From Hymenobacter actinosclerus (GTDB lineage Bacteria; Bacteroidota; Bacteroidia; Cytophagales; Hymenobacteraceae): a stretch of 64,000 bases of DNA. Positions 19,225-29,930 of this stretch are shown piece by piece. The stretch spans positions 310,001 to 374,000 of the forward strand of contig NZ_FOHS01000003.1 in the NCBI RefSeq assembly GCF_900111515.1, read 5' to 3'. The number at the start of each line of letters is the position of its first letter. Position 1 is the first letter of the stretch. The translations under genes were made by a program, and so were the position numbers. The notes beneath the pieces are model-generated. The model was not told the DNA's origin. It searched no databases and was given only the letters and a program-made list of their open reading frames with translations.

Positions 19225-20190
19225 TCAGGACTGGTTACCGTCGCACGCCAATACATGACTGGTGCTGCCCAACCGGAACCCCAGCTTCTCGCAGGTGCGA
19301 AACACGGCCCCGTTCGTAGCCTGTGTGGTCATCAGCACCTGGGGCAAAGATAGCACGGCAGCCCGGCGCACGGTTGCCGCTACCAGTTTTAGATGCCAGC
19401 CGCGGTTCTGAGGCCCTACGGCCGTGAGCAGCACCCGTGAGGCCCCGCTGCCGGGCACCCCGGTTTCAGCCGCCATATCGCCAATGGCCAGAAACGAGTC
19501 AACGGGCAGGCCGGCCTCATCAGGCACCAGCACGGCATGGGCGTAGCTGCCTTCAGTGGCGGCTTCAGCATAACGGGCCAATAGCGCATCGGCACAAGCC
19601 TCCCCAAACCAGGGGTCGGCATGAAATCGGTCGAAGAGGTTGCGGGCCGCGGCCGAAATCCGGCCGATGTGCGCCGCCTCTTCGGGCCGGGCCAAGCGTA
19701 CCGGCGCGGGCGCGGGCAGGGTAGCCTCAGCTACCGGGCAATAGAAATTGAGCCGGGTCTCGATAAGCCGCCAGCCACCGCCCGTTAATGCTTGCAGCAG
19801 GGCCGTGTCTTCGGCTGGTATAACGCTGAAGGCGTAGTAGGGCCCGCGGGCCGCTAGTCTAACTCGCAGCTGAGTCGCCGCCGCCCTCAGTGCGGCCGGG
19901 GTAGCATCAGAGCCAAACAAGCCCGTGAAGAGCCGGTAGGTAGACGTACCAAAAAACTCAGAATCCCAGGGTAGATGCTGCAACAGCCATTGACTTTGTC
20001 CGTCGGCAGCCGTCAGCACCTCCTCCCCCACCTGCTTACCAAAGCGGGCGGCCGCGCCGGTACCATAGCGCACCTGTTGCGGTTCGGTGGGCAGGTGCCG
20101 CAGGAAATGTGTGGGTGAGTGCCGGAGCAGGATTTCGGCGCGCGACCTTACCCAATCAGCATTGGGAGTAGTTATGCCTGCGAGGTCCAT
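19225..20190 (-). CDS. GNAT N-acetyltransferase, WecD-like
   Basis: The 321-residue protein contains LPWDSEFFGTSTYRLF (about 74-89), a hallmark of WecD-type dTDP-amino-sugar N-acetyltransferases. The C-terminal GNAT fold ends LLTAVGPQNRGWHLKLVAATVRRA, where QNRGWHLKL corresponds to the acetyl-CoA pyrophosphate loop (Q/RxxGxG/A), here somewhat changed. It lies between fdtA (19-bp overlap with its stop) and fdtB, so it most probably acetylates the amino group that FdtB introduces, playing the part FdtC plays elsewhere with an unrelated fold. This role is inferred from position and family. Confidence 0.8.
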   Translation of the reverse strand: MDLAGITTPNADWVRSRAEILLRHSPTHFLRHLPTEPQQVRYGTGAAARFGKQVGEEVLTAADGQSQWLLQHLPWDSEFFGTSTYRLFTGLFGSDATPAALRAAATQLRVRLAARGPYYAFSVIPAEDTALLQALTGGGWRLIETRLNFYCPVAEATLPAPAPVRLARPEEAAHIGRISAAARNLFDRFHADPWFGEACADALLARYAEAATEGSYAHAVLVPDEAGLPVDSFLAIGDMAAETGVPGSGASRVLLTAVGPQNRGWHLKLVAATVRRAAVLSLPQVLMTTQATNGAVFRTCEKLGFRLGSTSHVLACDGNQS

Positions 20191-20591
20191 ATCCGCTTGA
20201 ATTCATCGTGGTTGCGGATATAGTCGGCCTCCTGATACGGAACCGAAGCCAGCACCAACTGCACGGCCGAATGCGAGTATTGCATGGTGTGCCACGCCTG
20301 GGGTGGTACGTAAAGCCCCACGTGCGGATCTTCGAGCCGGAACAGCTCTATCGTGCCATCGGCCAGCTCCGTAGTTACCGTGATGCGGCCGGCGGCGGCA
20401 ATAAGTACCTGCTCGGTGCGGTGATGAGCATGGCGGCCCCGCACAATACTTTCGGGTGTATAGTAGGTCCAGAAAATACGCTGCACCGCAAACGGCACCA
20501 GCTGGCTCTGCTCGGTAACAGAAATGTAGCCGATGCCCGGCTCTCCTAACTTCGGGAACTCAATCAGGTGCGGATTGGGAAATTGCGACAT
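20172..20591 (-). CDS. fdtA: dTDP-4-oxo-6-deoxyhexose 3,4-ketoisomerase (FdtA/QdtA-like), copy 2
   Basis: The 139-residue cupin has HLIEFPKLGEPGIGYISVTE, RIFWTYYTPESIVRGRHAHHRTEQVLI with the HAHH motif, and DPHVGLYVPPQAWHTMQYS. It converts dTDP-4-keto-6-deoxyglucose to the 3-keto sugar for the FdtB aminotransferase. Unlike copy 1, GC is uniformly high (about 58%), suggesting it is the longer resident of the two. It is followed with a 19-bp overlap by the WecD-like acetyltransferase gene. A TAACTTTA sequence (minus strand, 20648-20641) about 50 bp upstream is one mismatch from the -7 consensus and could be its promoter. Confidence 0.9.
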   Translation of the reverse strand: MSQFPNPHLIEFPKLGEPGIGYISVTEQSQLVPFAVQRIFWTYYTPESIVRGRHAHHRTEQVLIAAAGRITVTTELADGTIELFRLEDPHVGLYVPPQAWHTMQYSHSAVQLVLASVPYQEADYIRNHDEFKRIWTSQA

Positions 20592-20994
20592 AAATTGATA
20601 AAGATGTGTAGCCTCATGCAGTCATGAAGCAAGACTTGGGTAAAGTTAATGTTTCGCCCCTATCCTACCACACCCTGACTACAGGCTTGTTACACAAAGC
20701 CCCTGCATTTGCGGCCCGCCGATACCCAACAGTAGCTTAAATCAAACCAGCGGGCCAGGCCTGTCGAACGGCAGTATAGGTCTTGCATCCTGTATACCCG
20801 GTGTTCTTAGGTAGCAACGACCCTGCAACAGAGTTTTATACACATCTACAGAAACCTGGCGTCCGCTCCACTCAATAGCATATTTCCCGGCTGCCTCCCT
20901 CAGCTCTGCACCATACCGAAGCTAGCCTCCGTACAGGCTGGCTATAGGCTTTTCGGCTCCACCAGCTTATCGATGGCTTACAAGCAGGATAGCA
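20592..20994. other. 403-bp intergenic region, no gene seen
   Basis: Between fdtA copy 2 and the hypothetical gene at 20995 there is no supported coding sequence. The region has a near-consensus minus-strand -7 box (20648-20641, TAACTTTA) next to fdtA. A 7-bp stem with one G-T pair (about 20920-20942, GCTAGCC/GGCTGGC) lies nearer the hypothetical gene and could act as its terminator. Nothing else stands out. Confidence 0.4.
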
Positions 20995-21570
20995 CTATTT
21001 GAGGTCAACGATTTCTGTCGCCTCATTGCCCGGACGGTCGCGGGCCAGCACCTGCAGTTGCCGGGATACGCCGGCTGGATGCACTTGCTGGGTTTCGTAG
21101 TTCCACCAGCCGCCGCACTCCGGCATAGCAGCACCTTCCTCCAGCACTCTGCCGGCGGCATCCAGCACCCGCACACGTACTGCCGCAACTCCGCAGGGTT
21201 TATGCGCCTGTATCCGTAGATGCTTCCCCGCCTGGCCCTGATAATCGTCAGCCTCCACGGCCAGCAGCTGCGGGGGCTTGGCAAAGTCTGCCAGGGCCGT
21301 GCGGTACACGCTGCCAAAGCGGCCCGGCTGCACGAAAGGCTGGTAGTAGGACCGACCTTCAGCGCTGGCGGCCTGTTCCCGACCATACCTGGCAGCGTCC
21401 CCAAACTTACGCCGATGGGCCTGCTGCGCAGCCGAGCCCGGTTGCTTGCTGCTGGCCGGAGCCTGCTGCACGTACGTATCGCCGTCCGCACTCATCCGGA
21501 ACACCAGATTACCCACCCGCCCACTTAAACCCGCAATGCCGGAGCCCGCTTCTATCTTCACCCGTGCCAT
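20995..21570 (-). CDS. Conserved hypothetical protein, Bacteroidota
   Basis: The 191-residue protein starts MARVKIEAGSGIAGLSGRVG and continues NLVFRMSADGDTYVQQAP with an AQQAHRRKFGDAARYGREQ stretch. The opening resembles a group of Bacteroidota proteins that begin with a GxxGKVGNLVFR-like motif and contain an AQxAxRxRF segment, but I do not know a function for them. The C-terminal half (LRIQAHKPCGVAAVRVRVLDAAGRVLEEG) looks like a beta-sandwich or Ig-like fold. No signal peptide is visible. It is in line with the glycan genes but separated by about 400 bp from fdtA and 127 bp from uxs, so it may be unrelated to the polysaccharide. Confidence 0.7.
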   Translation of the reverse strand: MARVKIEAGSGIAGLSGRVGNLVFRMSADGDTYVQQAPASSKQPGSAAQQAHRRKFGDAARYGREQAASAEGRSYYQPFVQPGRFGSVYRTALADFAKPPQLLAVEADDYQGQAGKHLRIQAHKPCGVAAVRVRVLDAAGRVLEEGAAMPECGGWWNYETQQVHPAGVSRQLQVLARDRPGNEATEIVDLK

Positions 21571-21638
21571 ATCTGTAGCCGTTTAACAGAATCCAATATA
21601 CTATTTTGGTGGGCTGCGCCAGCAGAGCCGGGTGGCGC

Positions 21639-21672
21639 AAAAAAAGCACCCCGAAGCTCAGCTTCAGGGTGC
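21639..21672 (-). terminator. Rho-independent terminator after uxs
   Basis: The arms GCACCCCGAAGCT (21646-21658) and 21661-21672 form a stem of about 12 bp with a 2-nt gap and one mismatch. On the minus strand it is followed by a run of seven T (the A-run at 21639-21645). It lies 26 bp after the uxs stop, so the asnB-GT2-ugd-uxs unit most likely ends here. Confidence 0.85.
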
Positions 21673-21697
21673 TCGTTTACTCATTTCAATTCTTTAT

Positions 21698-22684
<987 letters not shown>

Positions 22685-22737
22685 ACAGAGAAGTTCTAAA
22701 GGAAGAGGATGTTGCCGAACAGGTTCCGCCAAGGAGC

Positions 22738-24075
22738 CTATACCGGCTCCTGATGGCCGGTCCGGACGCCGATGCAGTGGTAGGCAAACCCAGCCTGCTC
22801 CAGTTCCTGCTTGTCGTAGATGTTACGACCATCAAAGATGACCTTCTGCTTCATCAGCCGGCTCACAACGGTGAAGTTGGGCACCCGGAATTCGGGCCAC
22901 TCGGTTACAATAAGCAGCGCGTCAGCGTCGATGAGCGCTTCCATCTGGTCTTCGGCGTAGGTAATCCGGTCGCCGAGCGAGTGCTTGGCTTCGGTTACGG
23001 CCACCGGGTCGTAGGCCGATACGGTGCAGCCTTCGGCCAGCAGCTTCTCAATAATCACCAGCGAAGGCGCCTCGCGCATGTCGTCGGTCTTGGGTTTGAA
23101 CGACAGGCCCCATACGGCCATCTTCTTGCCCTTTAATTCGGCGCCAAAGTGCTTTTTCACTTTGTTGAAGAGCACTTCTTTCTGGCCCTCGTTCACGCTT
23201 TCCACCGCCTGCAGCACCTGCATCTGGTAGCCGTTTTCCTGGGCCGTTTTGATAAGCGCCTTCACATCCTTGGGAAAGCAGGACCCGCCGTAGCCGATAC
23301 CGGGATAGATGAACTTAGGGCCGATACGGGCGTCGGAGCCGATGCCACGGCGCACCATGTTCACATCAGCCCCCATGATTTCGCAGAGGTTGGCAATGTC
23401 GTTCATGAACGAAATTTTGGTGGCCAGCATGGAGTTAGCCGCATATTTCGTCATCTCAGCCGATGGAATATCCATGAAGATAATCGGGTGGCCGTTGAGC
23501 AGGAAGGGCTTGTAGAGGCGGCTCATCACGTCCTCGGCCCGCTCAGAAGCTACGCCCACCACAATGCGGTCGGGCTTGAGGAAGTCGTCGATGGCGGCGC
23601 CTTCCTTCAGAAACTCAGGGTTGGAAGCAACATCGAAGTCAACTTGGGCGCCGCGTTTTTCCAGCGCCTGCTCAATTTCGCGGCGGACCTTAGCAGCCGT
23701 GCCCACCGGTACCGTGCTCTTGGTCACAATAACGCCGTAAGAATTCATGTGCTCGCCAATGCCGCGGGCCACGGCCAGCACATACTTCAGGTCGGCCGAG
23801 CCATCTTCGCCGGGGGGGGTGCCCACGGCAATGAAGGCTACGTCGCAATCCTTGATGGCCGCACCCAGATCGGTGCTGAAGTGCAGCCGTCCGGCATCCA
23901 CGTTGCGGGTCACCATCTCCTCCAAGCCCGGCTCGTAAATGGGTAAAATACCCTGGCGCAGGTTGTCGATTTTACGCTGGTCGATATCAATGCACGTCAC
24001 GTCGATGCCAACTTCGGCAAAGCAAGTGCCCGTTACCAGGCCCACGTAGCCGGTACCTACAACTGCAATTTTCAT
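22738..24075 (-). CDS. ugd: UDP-glucose 6-dehydrogenase
   Basis: The 445-residue protein has the N-terminal NAD-binding motif [11 protein letters not shown], the domain-closing [12 protein letters not shown], and the active-site cysteine in [16 protein letters not shown] (about residue 260). The C-terminal domain has [18 protein letters not shown], a second family landmark. It oxidises UDP-glucose to UDP-glucuronate with two NAD. A TAACTTTG promoter box at 24124-24117 lies 42 bp before the ATG, overlapping the end of the upstream GT2 gene, so ugd and uxs may have their own promoter as well as operon readthrough from asnB. Confidence 0.95.
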   Translation of the reverse strand: MKIAVVGTGYVGLVTGTCFAEVGIDVTCIDIDQRKIDNLRQGILPIYEPGLEEMVTRNVDAGRLHFSTDLGAAIKDCDVAFIAVGTPPGEDGSADLKYVLAVARGIGEHMNSYGVIVTKSTVPVGTAAKVRREIEQALEKRGAQVDFDVASNPEFLKEGAAIDDFLKPDRIVVGVASERAEDVMSRLYKPFLLNGHPIIFMDIPSAEMTKYAANSMLATKISFMNDIANLCEIMGADVNMVRRGIGSDARIGPKFIYPGIGYGGSCFPKDVKALIKTAQENGYQMQVLQAVESVNEGQKEVLFNKVKKHFGAELKGKKMAVWGLSFKPKTDDMREAPSLVIIEKLLAEGCTVSAYDPVAVTEAKHSLGDRITYAEDQMEALIDADALLIVTEWPEFRVPNFTVVSRLMKQKVIFDGRNIYDKQELEQAGFAYHCIGVRTGHQEPV

Positions 24076-24116
24076 ATAGTAAAGCTCAGTAGAACAAATT
24101 TTCTCTTTTGAAGCCG

Positions 24117-24124
24117 CAAAGTTA
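24117..24124 (-). promoter_or_regulatory. Bacteroidota -7 box (TAACTTTG) before ugd
   Basis: On the minus strand the bases read TAACTTTG, a perfect TAnnTTTG match, 42 bp upstream of the ugd ATG and just downstream of the stop of the GT2 gene. It is placed to serve ugd-uxs. Confidence 0.5.
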
Positions 24125-24126
24125 CG

Positions 24127-24834
24127 CTATTGCAGCACGCCGTATTTTACGATGCAATAGATGGCCCTAAATCCGTCGCGCCAGCCGATTTTCTTGCCTT
24201 CGGCGTAGGTGCGGCCGTAGTAGCTGATGCCCACTTCGTAAATGCGTACGCCGGGTACGCGGGCCATTTTGAGCGTAACTTCGGGCTCGAAGCCGAAGCG
24301 CTTTTCCTGCAGCTGCAGGCCCTGCACCAGTTCACGGCGGAACAGTTTGTAGCAGGTTTCCATGTCGGTGAGGTTGAGATTGGAGAAGGCGTTGCACAGC
24401 GCAGTGAGCCACTTATTGCCGATGCTGTGCCAGAAGAACAGAATGCGGTGCGGCTTGCCCCCAATAAAGCGCGAGCCGTATACCACGTCGGCCACACCGC
24501 GCAGCACGGGAGCCAGCAGGATGTTGTACTCCTGGGGGTCGTATTCCAGGTCGGCATCCTGGATAATGACGAACTCGCCGGTGGCCGCCCGGATACCGGT
24601 GTGCAGCGCCGCGCCCTTGCCCTGGTTGATGGCGTGACGATGGTAGCTCAGCGCCAGCTCCGGATACTCGGCCGCGTAGCGCCGCACCACGGCGGCGGTG
24701 TCGTCGGTCGAGCAGTCGTCTACCACAATCACCTCCTTGCTAAAGCCACCAATCAGCTCCACGGCCCGAATCTGGTCCAGTATCCGCGCGATGGTCGCGC
24801 CTTCGTTGAAAGCCGGAATAATGATGGATAGCAT
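24127..24834 (-). CDS. Glycosyltransferase family 2, polyprenyl-phosphate type without membrane tail
   Basis: The 235-residue protein has LSIIIPAFNEGATIARILDQI, VVDDCSTDDTAAVVRRY, the NQGKGAALHTGI segment and the metal-binding IQDADLEYDPQEY. These are typical of the DPM1-like branch, which charges dolichyl or undecaprenyl phosphate with mannose or glucose. It ends soon after the GT-A domain (GWRDGFRAIYCIVKYGVLQ) and has no C-terminal helices, as in soluble DPM-type enzymes. It follows asnB by 95 bp, which hold an imperfect inverted repeat. Acceptor and sugar are inferred only from the branch. Confidence 0.88.
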   Translation of the reverse strand: MLSIIIPAFNEGATIARILDQIRAVELIGGFSKEVIVVDDCSTDDTAAVVRRYAAEYPELALSYHRHAINQGKGAALHTGIRAATGEFVIIQDADLEYDPQEYNILLAPVLRGVADVVYGSRFIGGKPHRILFFWHSIGNKWLTALCNAFSNLNLTDMETCYKLFRRELVQGLQLQEKRFGFEPEVTLKMARVPGVRIYEVGISYYGRTYAEGKKIGWRDGFRAIYCIVKYGVLQ

Positions 24835-24843
24835 GCTTTAGGC

Positions 24844-24925
24844 TAATAGCTATCAGCTGTTGACTGTTAGCTTTTCGTGTTTATTTCTCCCTTGCGTCGG
24901 CGGCCAAACGAAAGCTGACAGCCAA
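24844..24925. repeat. Imperfect inverted and short-word repeat between asnB and GT2
   Basis: The arms at about 24862-24878 (starting GACTGTTAGCTTTTCG) and 24908-24923 are inverted copies with two mismatches and one gap. The region also repeats TAGC and CAGCTG words (AATAGCTATCAGCTGTTG). It begins a few bases after the asnB stop codon, the same placement as other intergenic repeats in this window. Confidence 0.55.
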
Positions 24926-24929
24926 AGCG

Positions 24930-26834
24930 CTAGGCCATCCACTTCTTCCACCACCACTGGAACACGATGAGCGCCCAGATGCGGGCGTGCACGTCGCCGG
25001 GGCTGCTGGAAAACAGCTGCTTTTTGAGCTGCTGCACCGCGCCCACGTCGAAAATCCCCTGGGCCTCAATGAAACCGTCGGACAGAAGATCGTCCTCGAT
25101 AAGCGGGCGCAGCTCGCCGCGGAACCACTTGAGCAGCGGCACCTCGAAGCCCTTTTTAGGACGCTTGTAGAGCTCTTCGGGCAGCATGGGCCGGAAGGCG
25201 TCCTGCACGATTTTCTTTTTCATGTTCGCGTCGATCTTGCTGCTTACGGGCAGCGAGAAGGCGAAGCGCACTACGTTGGGGTCGAGGAAGGGCGGGCGCA
25301 CCTCCAGCGAGTTGGCCATGCTCATCATGTCTACCTTAGCCAGCATGTCGTAGGGCAGTACCATGCGGGTGTCGGTGAGCAGCACCTCGTTCAGGTCGCC
25401 GCCGGCGTGCAGGTCGCCCAGCAGGTCGCGGCGGCGGCGCTCGGCCAGCTTCTTACCGATTTTGCGGCGGGCAGCGGGGCTGAGCAGGGCGCGGGCATCC
25501 TTTTCGGAGGCAAACGAGGCCCAGTCCCAGTACCGGTCTTTGGGGCCGCTGAGCATGCCGCGCGAGAAGCGCTGAAACTGCCGCACCTTGTTGCCCAGAA
25601 ACGAGTTGCGCGACTTGGGCAGCACGCTCCAGAGCATATCGAGGCCCGCTACGGCTTCGGCCTTGAAGCCGCCCTGCCGCACCTGAAACTCGCCCATGTG
25701 CTTGTTGTAGCCCGCGAACAGCTCGTCGGCGCCGTCGCCACTCAACGCCACGGTGGCCTTTTCGCGGGTGCGCTTGCTGAGAATGTACACGGCCAGGGCC
25801 GAGGAATCGGCAAACGGCTCGTCGAGGTAGTTGAGGACGTCGAAGATGTGGTCGTACAGGTCCTGGTTGCGGAGCGAGAAAACCGTGTGGTTGGTTTTGT
25901 AGCGCTCGGCCACCAGCTTAGCGTACTTGGTTTCGTCGAAAAAGGGCTCGTCGGCAAAACCAATGCTGAACGTGTTCAGGTGGGGCGTATGCCGGGTGGC
26001 CAGCGCCACCACCACCGATGAGTCGATGCCGCCGCTCAGGAAGGCGCCCACGGGCACGTCGGCCACGAGGCGGCGGGCCGTGGCCTCGTCGAGCAGCTCT
26101 ACCAGTTTGGCCTGCTGCTGCTCGTAGGTGGTCTTGTTCTTCTCGACTTTCTTGGGGTCGTACGGAATCTTGTACCACTGCTTGCGCACCACCTTTTTGC
26201 CCTTGATGAACAGGTAGTGGCCGGGCAGCACTTTCTTCACGCCCTTGAAAATGGTAGCCGGACCGGGAATGTAGTTGAGCTGCAGATACTGGTTGAGCGA
26301 GGTGTAATCGAGCTTGCGCGGGATACCCAGCGCCAGCAGCGACTTCATCTCGGAGGCAAACAGCAGCTTGTCCTCGTCGCGGTACACGAGCAGGGGCTTT
26401 TCGCCCATCCGGTCGCGGGCCAGGAACAGCGAATCCTCCTCCTTGTCGTAAATGGCGAAGGCGAAAAAGCCGTTGAGCTTCTTGAGGAAGTTGCGCCCCT
26501 CGGCCATGTACAGGTGCAGGATAACTTCGGTGTCAGTCTGCGAGTGGAAAGTATGGCCTTTTTCAACCAGCTTCTGCCGCAGCTCCTGAAAGTTGAAGAT
26601 TTCCCCGTTGAAGGCAATGGTGTAGCGCCCCGAGTCGTCGGTCATGGGCTGGTTGCCATCGGCCGACAAATCGAGGATGGCCAAGCGCCGGAAGCCCAGA
26701 CCGCAACCGTCGTAGATAAAGTGTCCCTGCGAGTCGGGCCCGCGGCTGACAATGGCGTCGGTTGAGGCAGGCAGGGCGGCCAGCGCACTGCGGCCCGCGT
26801 CAGTAAAAGCGAATACTCCGGTGATTCCACACAT
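24930..26834 (-). CDS. asnB: Asparagine synthase (glutamine-hydrolysing)
   Basis: The start at 26834 puts the catalytic cysteine at position 2 (MCGITGVFAF), as required for class II glutamine amidotransferases after Met removal; a longer frame to 26903 would bury it. The 634-residue protein has the glutaminase domain (RRLAILDLSADGNQPM, FNGEIFNFQELR) followed by the synthetase domain with the PP-loop SGGIDSSVVVAL, and SGDGADELFAGYNKH. It makes asparagine from aspartate, glutamine and ATP. Family members in glycan loci may instead amidate uronic acids; UDP-glucuronate synthesis next door makes this worth considering. A TACTTTTG box 8 bp before the ATG suggests an almost leaderless transcript. 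Confidence 0.92.
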   Translation of the reverse strand: MCGITGVFAFTDAGRSALAALPASTDAIVSRGPDSQGHFIYDGCGLGFRRLAILDLSADGNQPMTDDSGRYTIAFNGEIFNFQELRQKLVEKGHTFHSQTDTEVILHLYMAEGRNFLKKLNGFFAFAIYDKEEDSLFLARDRMGEKPLLVYRDEDKLLFASEMKSLLALGIPRKLDYTSLNQYLQLNYIPGPATIFKGVKKVLPGHYLFIKGKKVVRKQWYKIPYDPKKVEKNKTTYEQQQAKLVELLDEATARRLVADVPVGAFLSGGIDSSVVVALATRHTPHLNTFSIGFADEPFFDETKYAKLVAERYKTNHTVFSLRNQDLYDHIFDVLNYLDEPFADSSALAVYILSKRTREKATVALSGDGADELFAGYNKHMGEFQVRQGGFKAEAVAGLDMLWSVLPKSRNSFLGNKVRQFQRFSRGMLSGPKDRYWDWASFASEKDARALLSPAARRKIGKKLAERRRRDLLGDLHAGGDLNEVLLTDTRMVLPYDMLAKVDMMSMANSLEVRPPFLDPNVVRFAFSLPVSSKIDANMKKKIVQDAFRPMLPEELYKRPKKGFEVPLLKWFRGELRPLIEDDLLSDGFIEAQGIFDVGAVQQLKKQLFSSSPGDVHARIWALIVFQWWWKKWMA

Positions 26835-26842
26835 ATGGCTGG

Positions 26843-26877
26843 CAAAAGTACGAACTATTGCGACGTAGGTTGGCAAA
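26843..26877 (-). promoter_or_regulatory. Bacteroidota promoter before asnB
   Basis: On the minus strand TACTTTTG (26850-26843) fits the -7 consensus, and TTTG lies at 26877-26874, 23 bp upstream, slightly longer than the usual 19-21. The box is only 8 bp before the ATG, so the transcript would have a very short leader or none. Confidence 0.5.
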
Positions 26878-27035
26878 AAACTGTACTCCATCGTCGTAAC
26901 CAAAGCTGCGCCCGGCTAGTACAACCCTCACTGCCGGGCAGCCCTTCCCGGCTGGCGCCGGCCAACCGTCCGGCGGCCAGCCCCGGCCGCTGCCCGCTTC
27001 CCTCCCACTCCTTCACCTTTCTTCTCCCTTTCGAT

Positions 27036-27503
27036 ATGAGTCTCCAGCAAGATTTTGAAGCCGCCGCCATGAGTGTCGACCGCCTGCCCGGCGAAATGGC
27101 CGCCGCGCACATGACCGAACTCTATGGCCTCTACAAGCAGGCCACCGACGGCGACCACGACGCCAAGCGCGACGAAGTGGGCGACGACGAGCCCGATAAC
27201 CCCGACGGCCCCAAGGGACTTTCGCAGGGCCAGTGGGATGCCTGGAGCAAGCTCAAGGGCATGCCCCAGGACGAAGCCAGGCAGCAGTACATCAGCCGTG
27301 CCAACGAGCTGGTGAAGCAAGCCGGCAAGGATCAGCCCCAATCAGCCGCCGCCGAAAAAATCGGTGCTCCCGGCACGGCCCAGGCCAGCCCCACTGCCCA
27401 GGCGCAACAGGAAGCCGGCCAGTCGCAGCAGGGCGGCCTGCGCGGCAACCTCAAGGAAGGCACGCCCTATGGCGGCGAGGACACGCTCAAGAACGCTCAA
27501 TAA
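27036..27503 (+). CDS. Acyl-CoA-binding protein with disordered tail
   Basis: The ATG at 27036 gives 155 residues starting MSLQQDFEAAAMSVDRLPG; the longer open frame from 26835 has no family character. Residues 1-98 are an ACBP fold with the conserved LYGLYKQATDGDHDAKRDEV, GQWDAWSKLKGMPQDEARQQYI and a final helix of about 12 residues. It binds long-chain acyl-CoA esters in the cytosol and buffers their pool. The remaining 55 residues are Gln/Ala/Gly-rich and probably unstructured, ending GEDTLKNAQ. The insertion of EVGDDEPDNPDGPKGLS between helices is acidic and longer than usual. The stop codon is the first base triplet of a long intergenic hairpin. Confidence 0.88.
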   Translation: MSLQQDFEAAAMSVDRLPGEMAAAHMTELYGLYKQATDGDHDAKRDEVGDDEPDNPDGPKGLSQGQWDAWSKLKGMPQDEARQQYISRANELVKQAGKDQPQSAAAEKIGAPGTAQASPTAQAQQEAGQSQQGGLRGNLKEGTPYGGEDTLKNAQ

Positions 27504-27607
27504 ATCGCAGCAGTTGCCGATAAAAGGGATGACGCAGATTCGTTCATAAGGCCCAATAGCCGCCTGAACGAATCCGCGTCATCCCTTTTATCTACAACTG
27601 CTGCGAT

Positions 27608-27610
<3 letters not shown>
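27501..27610. repeat. Long intergenic hairpin joining two stop codons
   Basis: The arms 27501-27546 and 27565-27610 are each 46 nt and match at 43 positions, with an 18-nt loop. The outer bases TAAATCGCAGCAGTTG begin with the stop codon of the acyl-CoA-binding protein on the plus strand and, on the other arm, with the stop codon of the GlcD gene on the minus strand. It probably ends both transcripts or protects their 3' ends. Confidence 0.9.
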
Positions 27611-29026
<1,416 letters not shown>

Positions 29027-29056
29027 GAGCGAGCGGGAGAAAGTGAGCGGGGCGCG

Positions 29057-29064
29057 TATCTTTG
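29057..29064 (+). promoter_or_regulatory. Bacteroidota -7 box (TATCTTTG) before the NlpC/P60 gene
   Basis: TATCTTTG ends 5 bp before the ATG at 29070, so transcription would begin at or next to the start codon, giving a leaderless mRNA. No TTG was seen at the -33 position. Confidence 0.5.
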
Positions 29065-29069
29065 CACCA

Positions 29070-29750
29070 ATGCAGGAATACAGTACGAAGGTAAGTTATT
29101 CGGCCTGGTGGCGGCAATGGGCGCTGCCGGTTTTAGTGCTCCTGGCCCTTAGTGCGCTGCCGGGCTGCAACGCCGGCAAGGTAAATTACCGCAACGGCCG
29201 CTACCACTCGGCCCGCGATGTGGCCCGCATGAAGGCGGCCGAGCGGGCCCGCGGCCGGGGCCGGGCGCCGGTTACGGTCAAAACCAAATCCAAAACCGCC
29301 GCCGGCCGCACCAAAATGGTGTCGCGCCGGCCCGGCGCCTCCCCCATCGCGGCCAACGTGCCGGCCCCCATTGCCGAGGTTATCGAAACGGCCCGCTCGT
29401 ACCAGGGCACTCCTTATCGGTACGGCGGCACCACCCGCCTGGGCATGGACTGCTCGGGTTTGCTCTACGAATCGTTTGCCGCCATCAAGGTCAGCATTCC
29501 GCGCTCCAGCAACGAGCAGGCCCAGTGGGGCGAGCCCGTAAAGCCGCAGAATCTGCAGCCGGGCGATTTGGTATTTTTTGGAGCTTCACCTGGCAGCAGC
29601 ACTATTACCCACGTAGGAATGGTGACGGTGGCCACGCCTGAGAGCGTGCAGTTTATCCATTCATCCAGCTCACTGGGCGTTATTGAGAATGCGCTGGAGA
29701 CCGATTATTATCTGAGCCGATTTATTAAGGCAGTAAGGCCCAGGTTATAA
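29070..29750 (+). CDS. NlpC/P60 (C40) cell-wall peptidase lipoprotein
   Basis: The ATG at 29070 (MQEYSTKVSYS) gives 226 residues. It is preferred over 29025, because the -7 box lies just upstream of it and the longer frame would overlap the divergent GlcD start. A hydrophobic stretch LPVLVLLALSALPGC holds a lipobox with the acylated Cys, followed by a basic linker rich in Arg, Gly and Thr. The C-terminal catalytic domain (about 115-226) has GTPYRYGGTTRLGMDCSGLLY with the nucleophile Cys, the histidine in ITHVGMV, and FIHSSSSLGV. Such enzymes cut the peptide stems of peptidoglycan, acting from the outer membrane or periplasm. Confidence 0.9.
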   Translation: MQEYSTKVSYSAWWRQWALPVLVLLALSALPGCNAGKVNYRNGRYHSARDVARMKAAERARGRGRAPVTVKTKSKTAAGRTKMVSRRPGASPIAANVPAPIAEVIETARSYQGTPYRYGGTTRLGMDCSGLLYESFAAIKVSIPRSSNEQAQWGEPVKPQNLQPGDLVFFGASPGSSTITHVGMVTVATPESVQFIHSSSSLGVIENALETDYYLSRFIKAVRPRL

Positions 29751-29761
29751 AACCAACTCCT

Positions 29762-29769
29762 TACCTTTG
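29762..29769 (+). promoter_or_regulatory. Second possible -7 box upstream of the TonB receptor
   Basis: TACCTTTG, just after the NlpC/P60 stop. It is 162 bp before the receptor start, so it would give a longer leader than the box at 29871; which is used cannot be told from sequence. Confidence 0.25.
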
Positions 29770-29870
29770 CGCCCATTAAGCCGCCGGAACCATCTTCCCC
29801 AGATCCGGCACTGAGTATGAATTCAGCATAATCATCATACTGCCGTAATATGCGCCGGGTTTGCCGGCAG

Positions 29871-29878
29871 TATCTTTG
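29871..29878 (+). promoter_or_regulatory. Bacteroidota -7 box (TATCTTTG) before the TonB receptor
   Basis: TATCTTTG is 52 bp upstream of the ATG at 29931 and inside the longer open frame that starts at 29850, supporting the downstream start. No convincing -33 element was seen at the right spacing. Confidence 0.5.
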
Positions 29879-29930
29879 CGGCAGTTTTTTCTTTTTCAAA
29901 AGCACACTTTTCCACCCATTTCCCTCTTCT

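Noticed and set aside
20967..21491. Alternative frame (174 codons) over the hypothetical gene at 20995-21570
   Set aside because: It is Arg/Cys/Ser-rich as expected for a shadow; the other frame has balanced composition and a proper beginning.
24987..26021. Plus-strand open frame of 344 codons inside asnB
   Set aside because: It is the mirror of a GC-rich real gene, rich in His, Val and Gln with no family motif.
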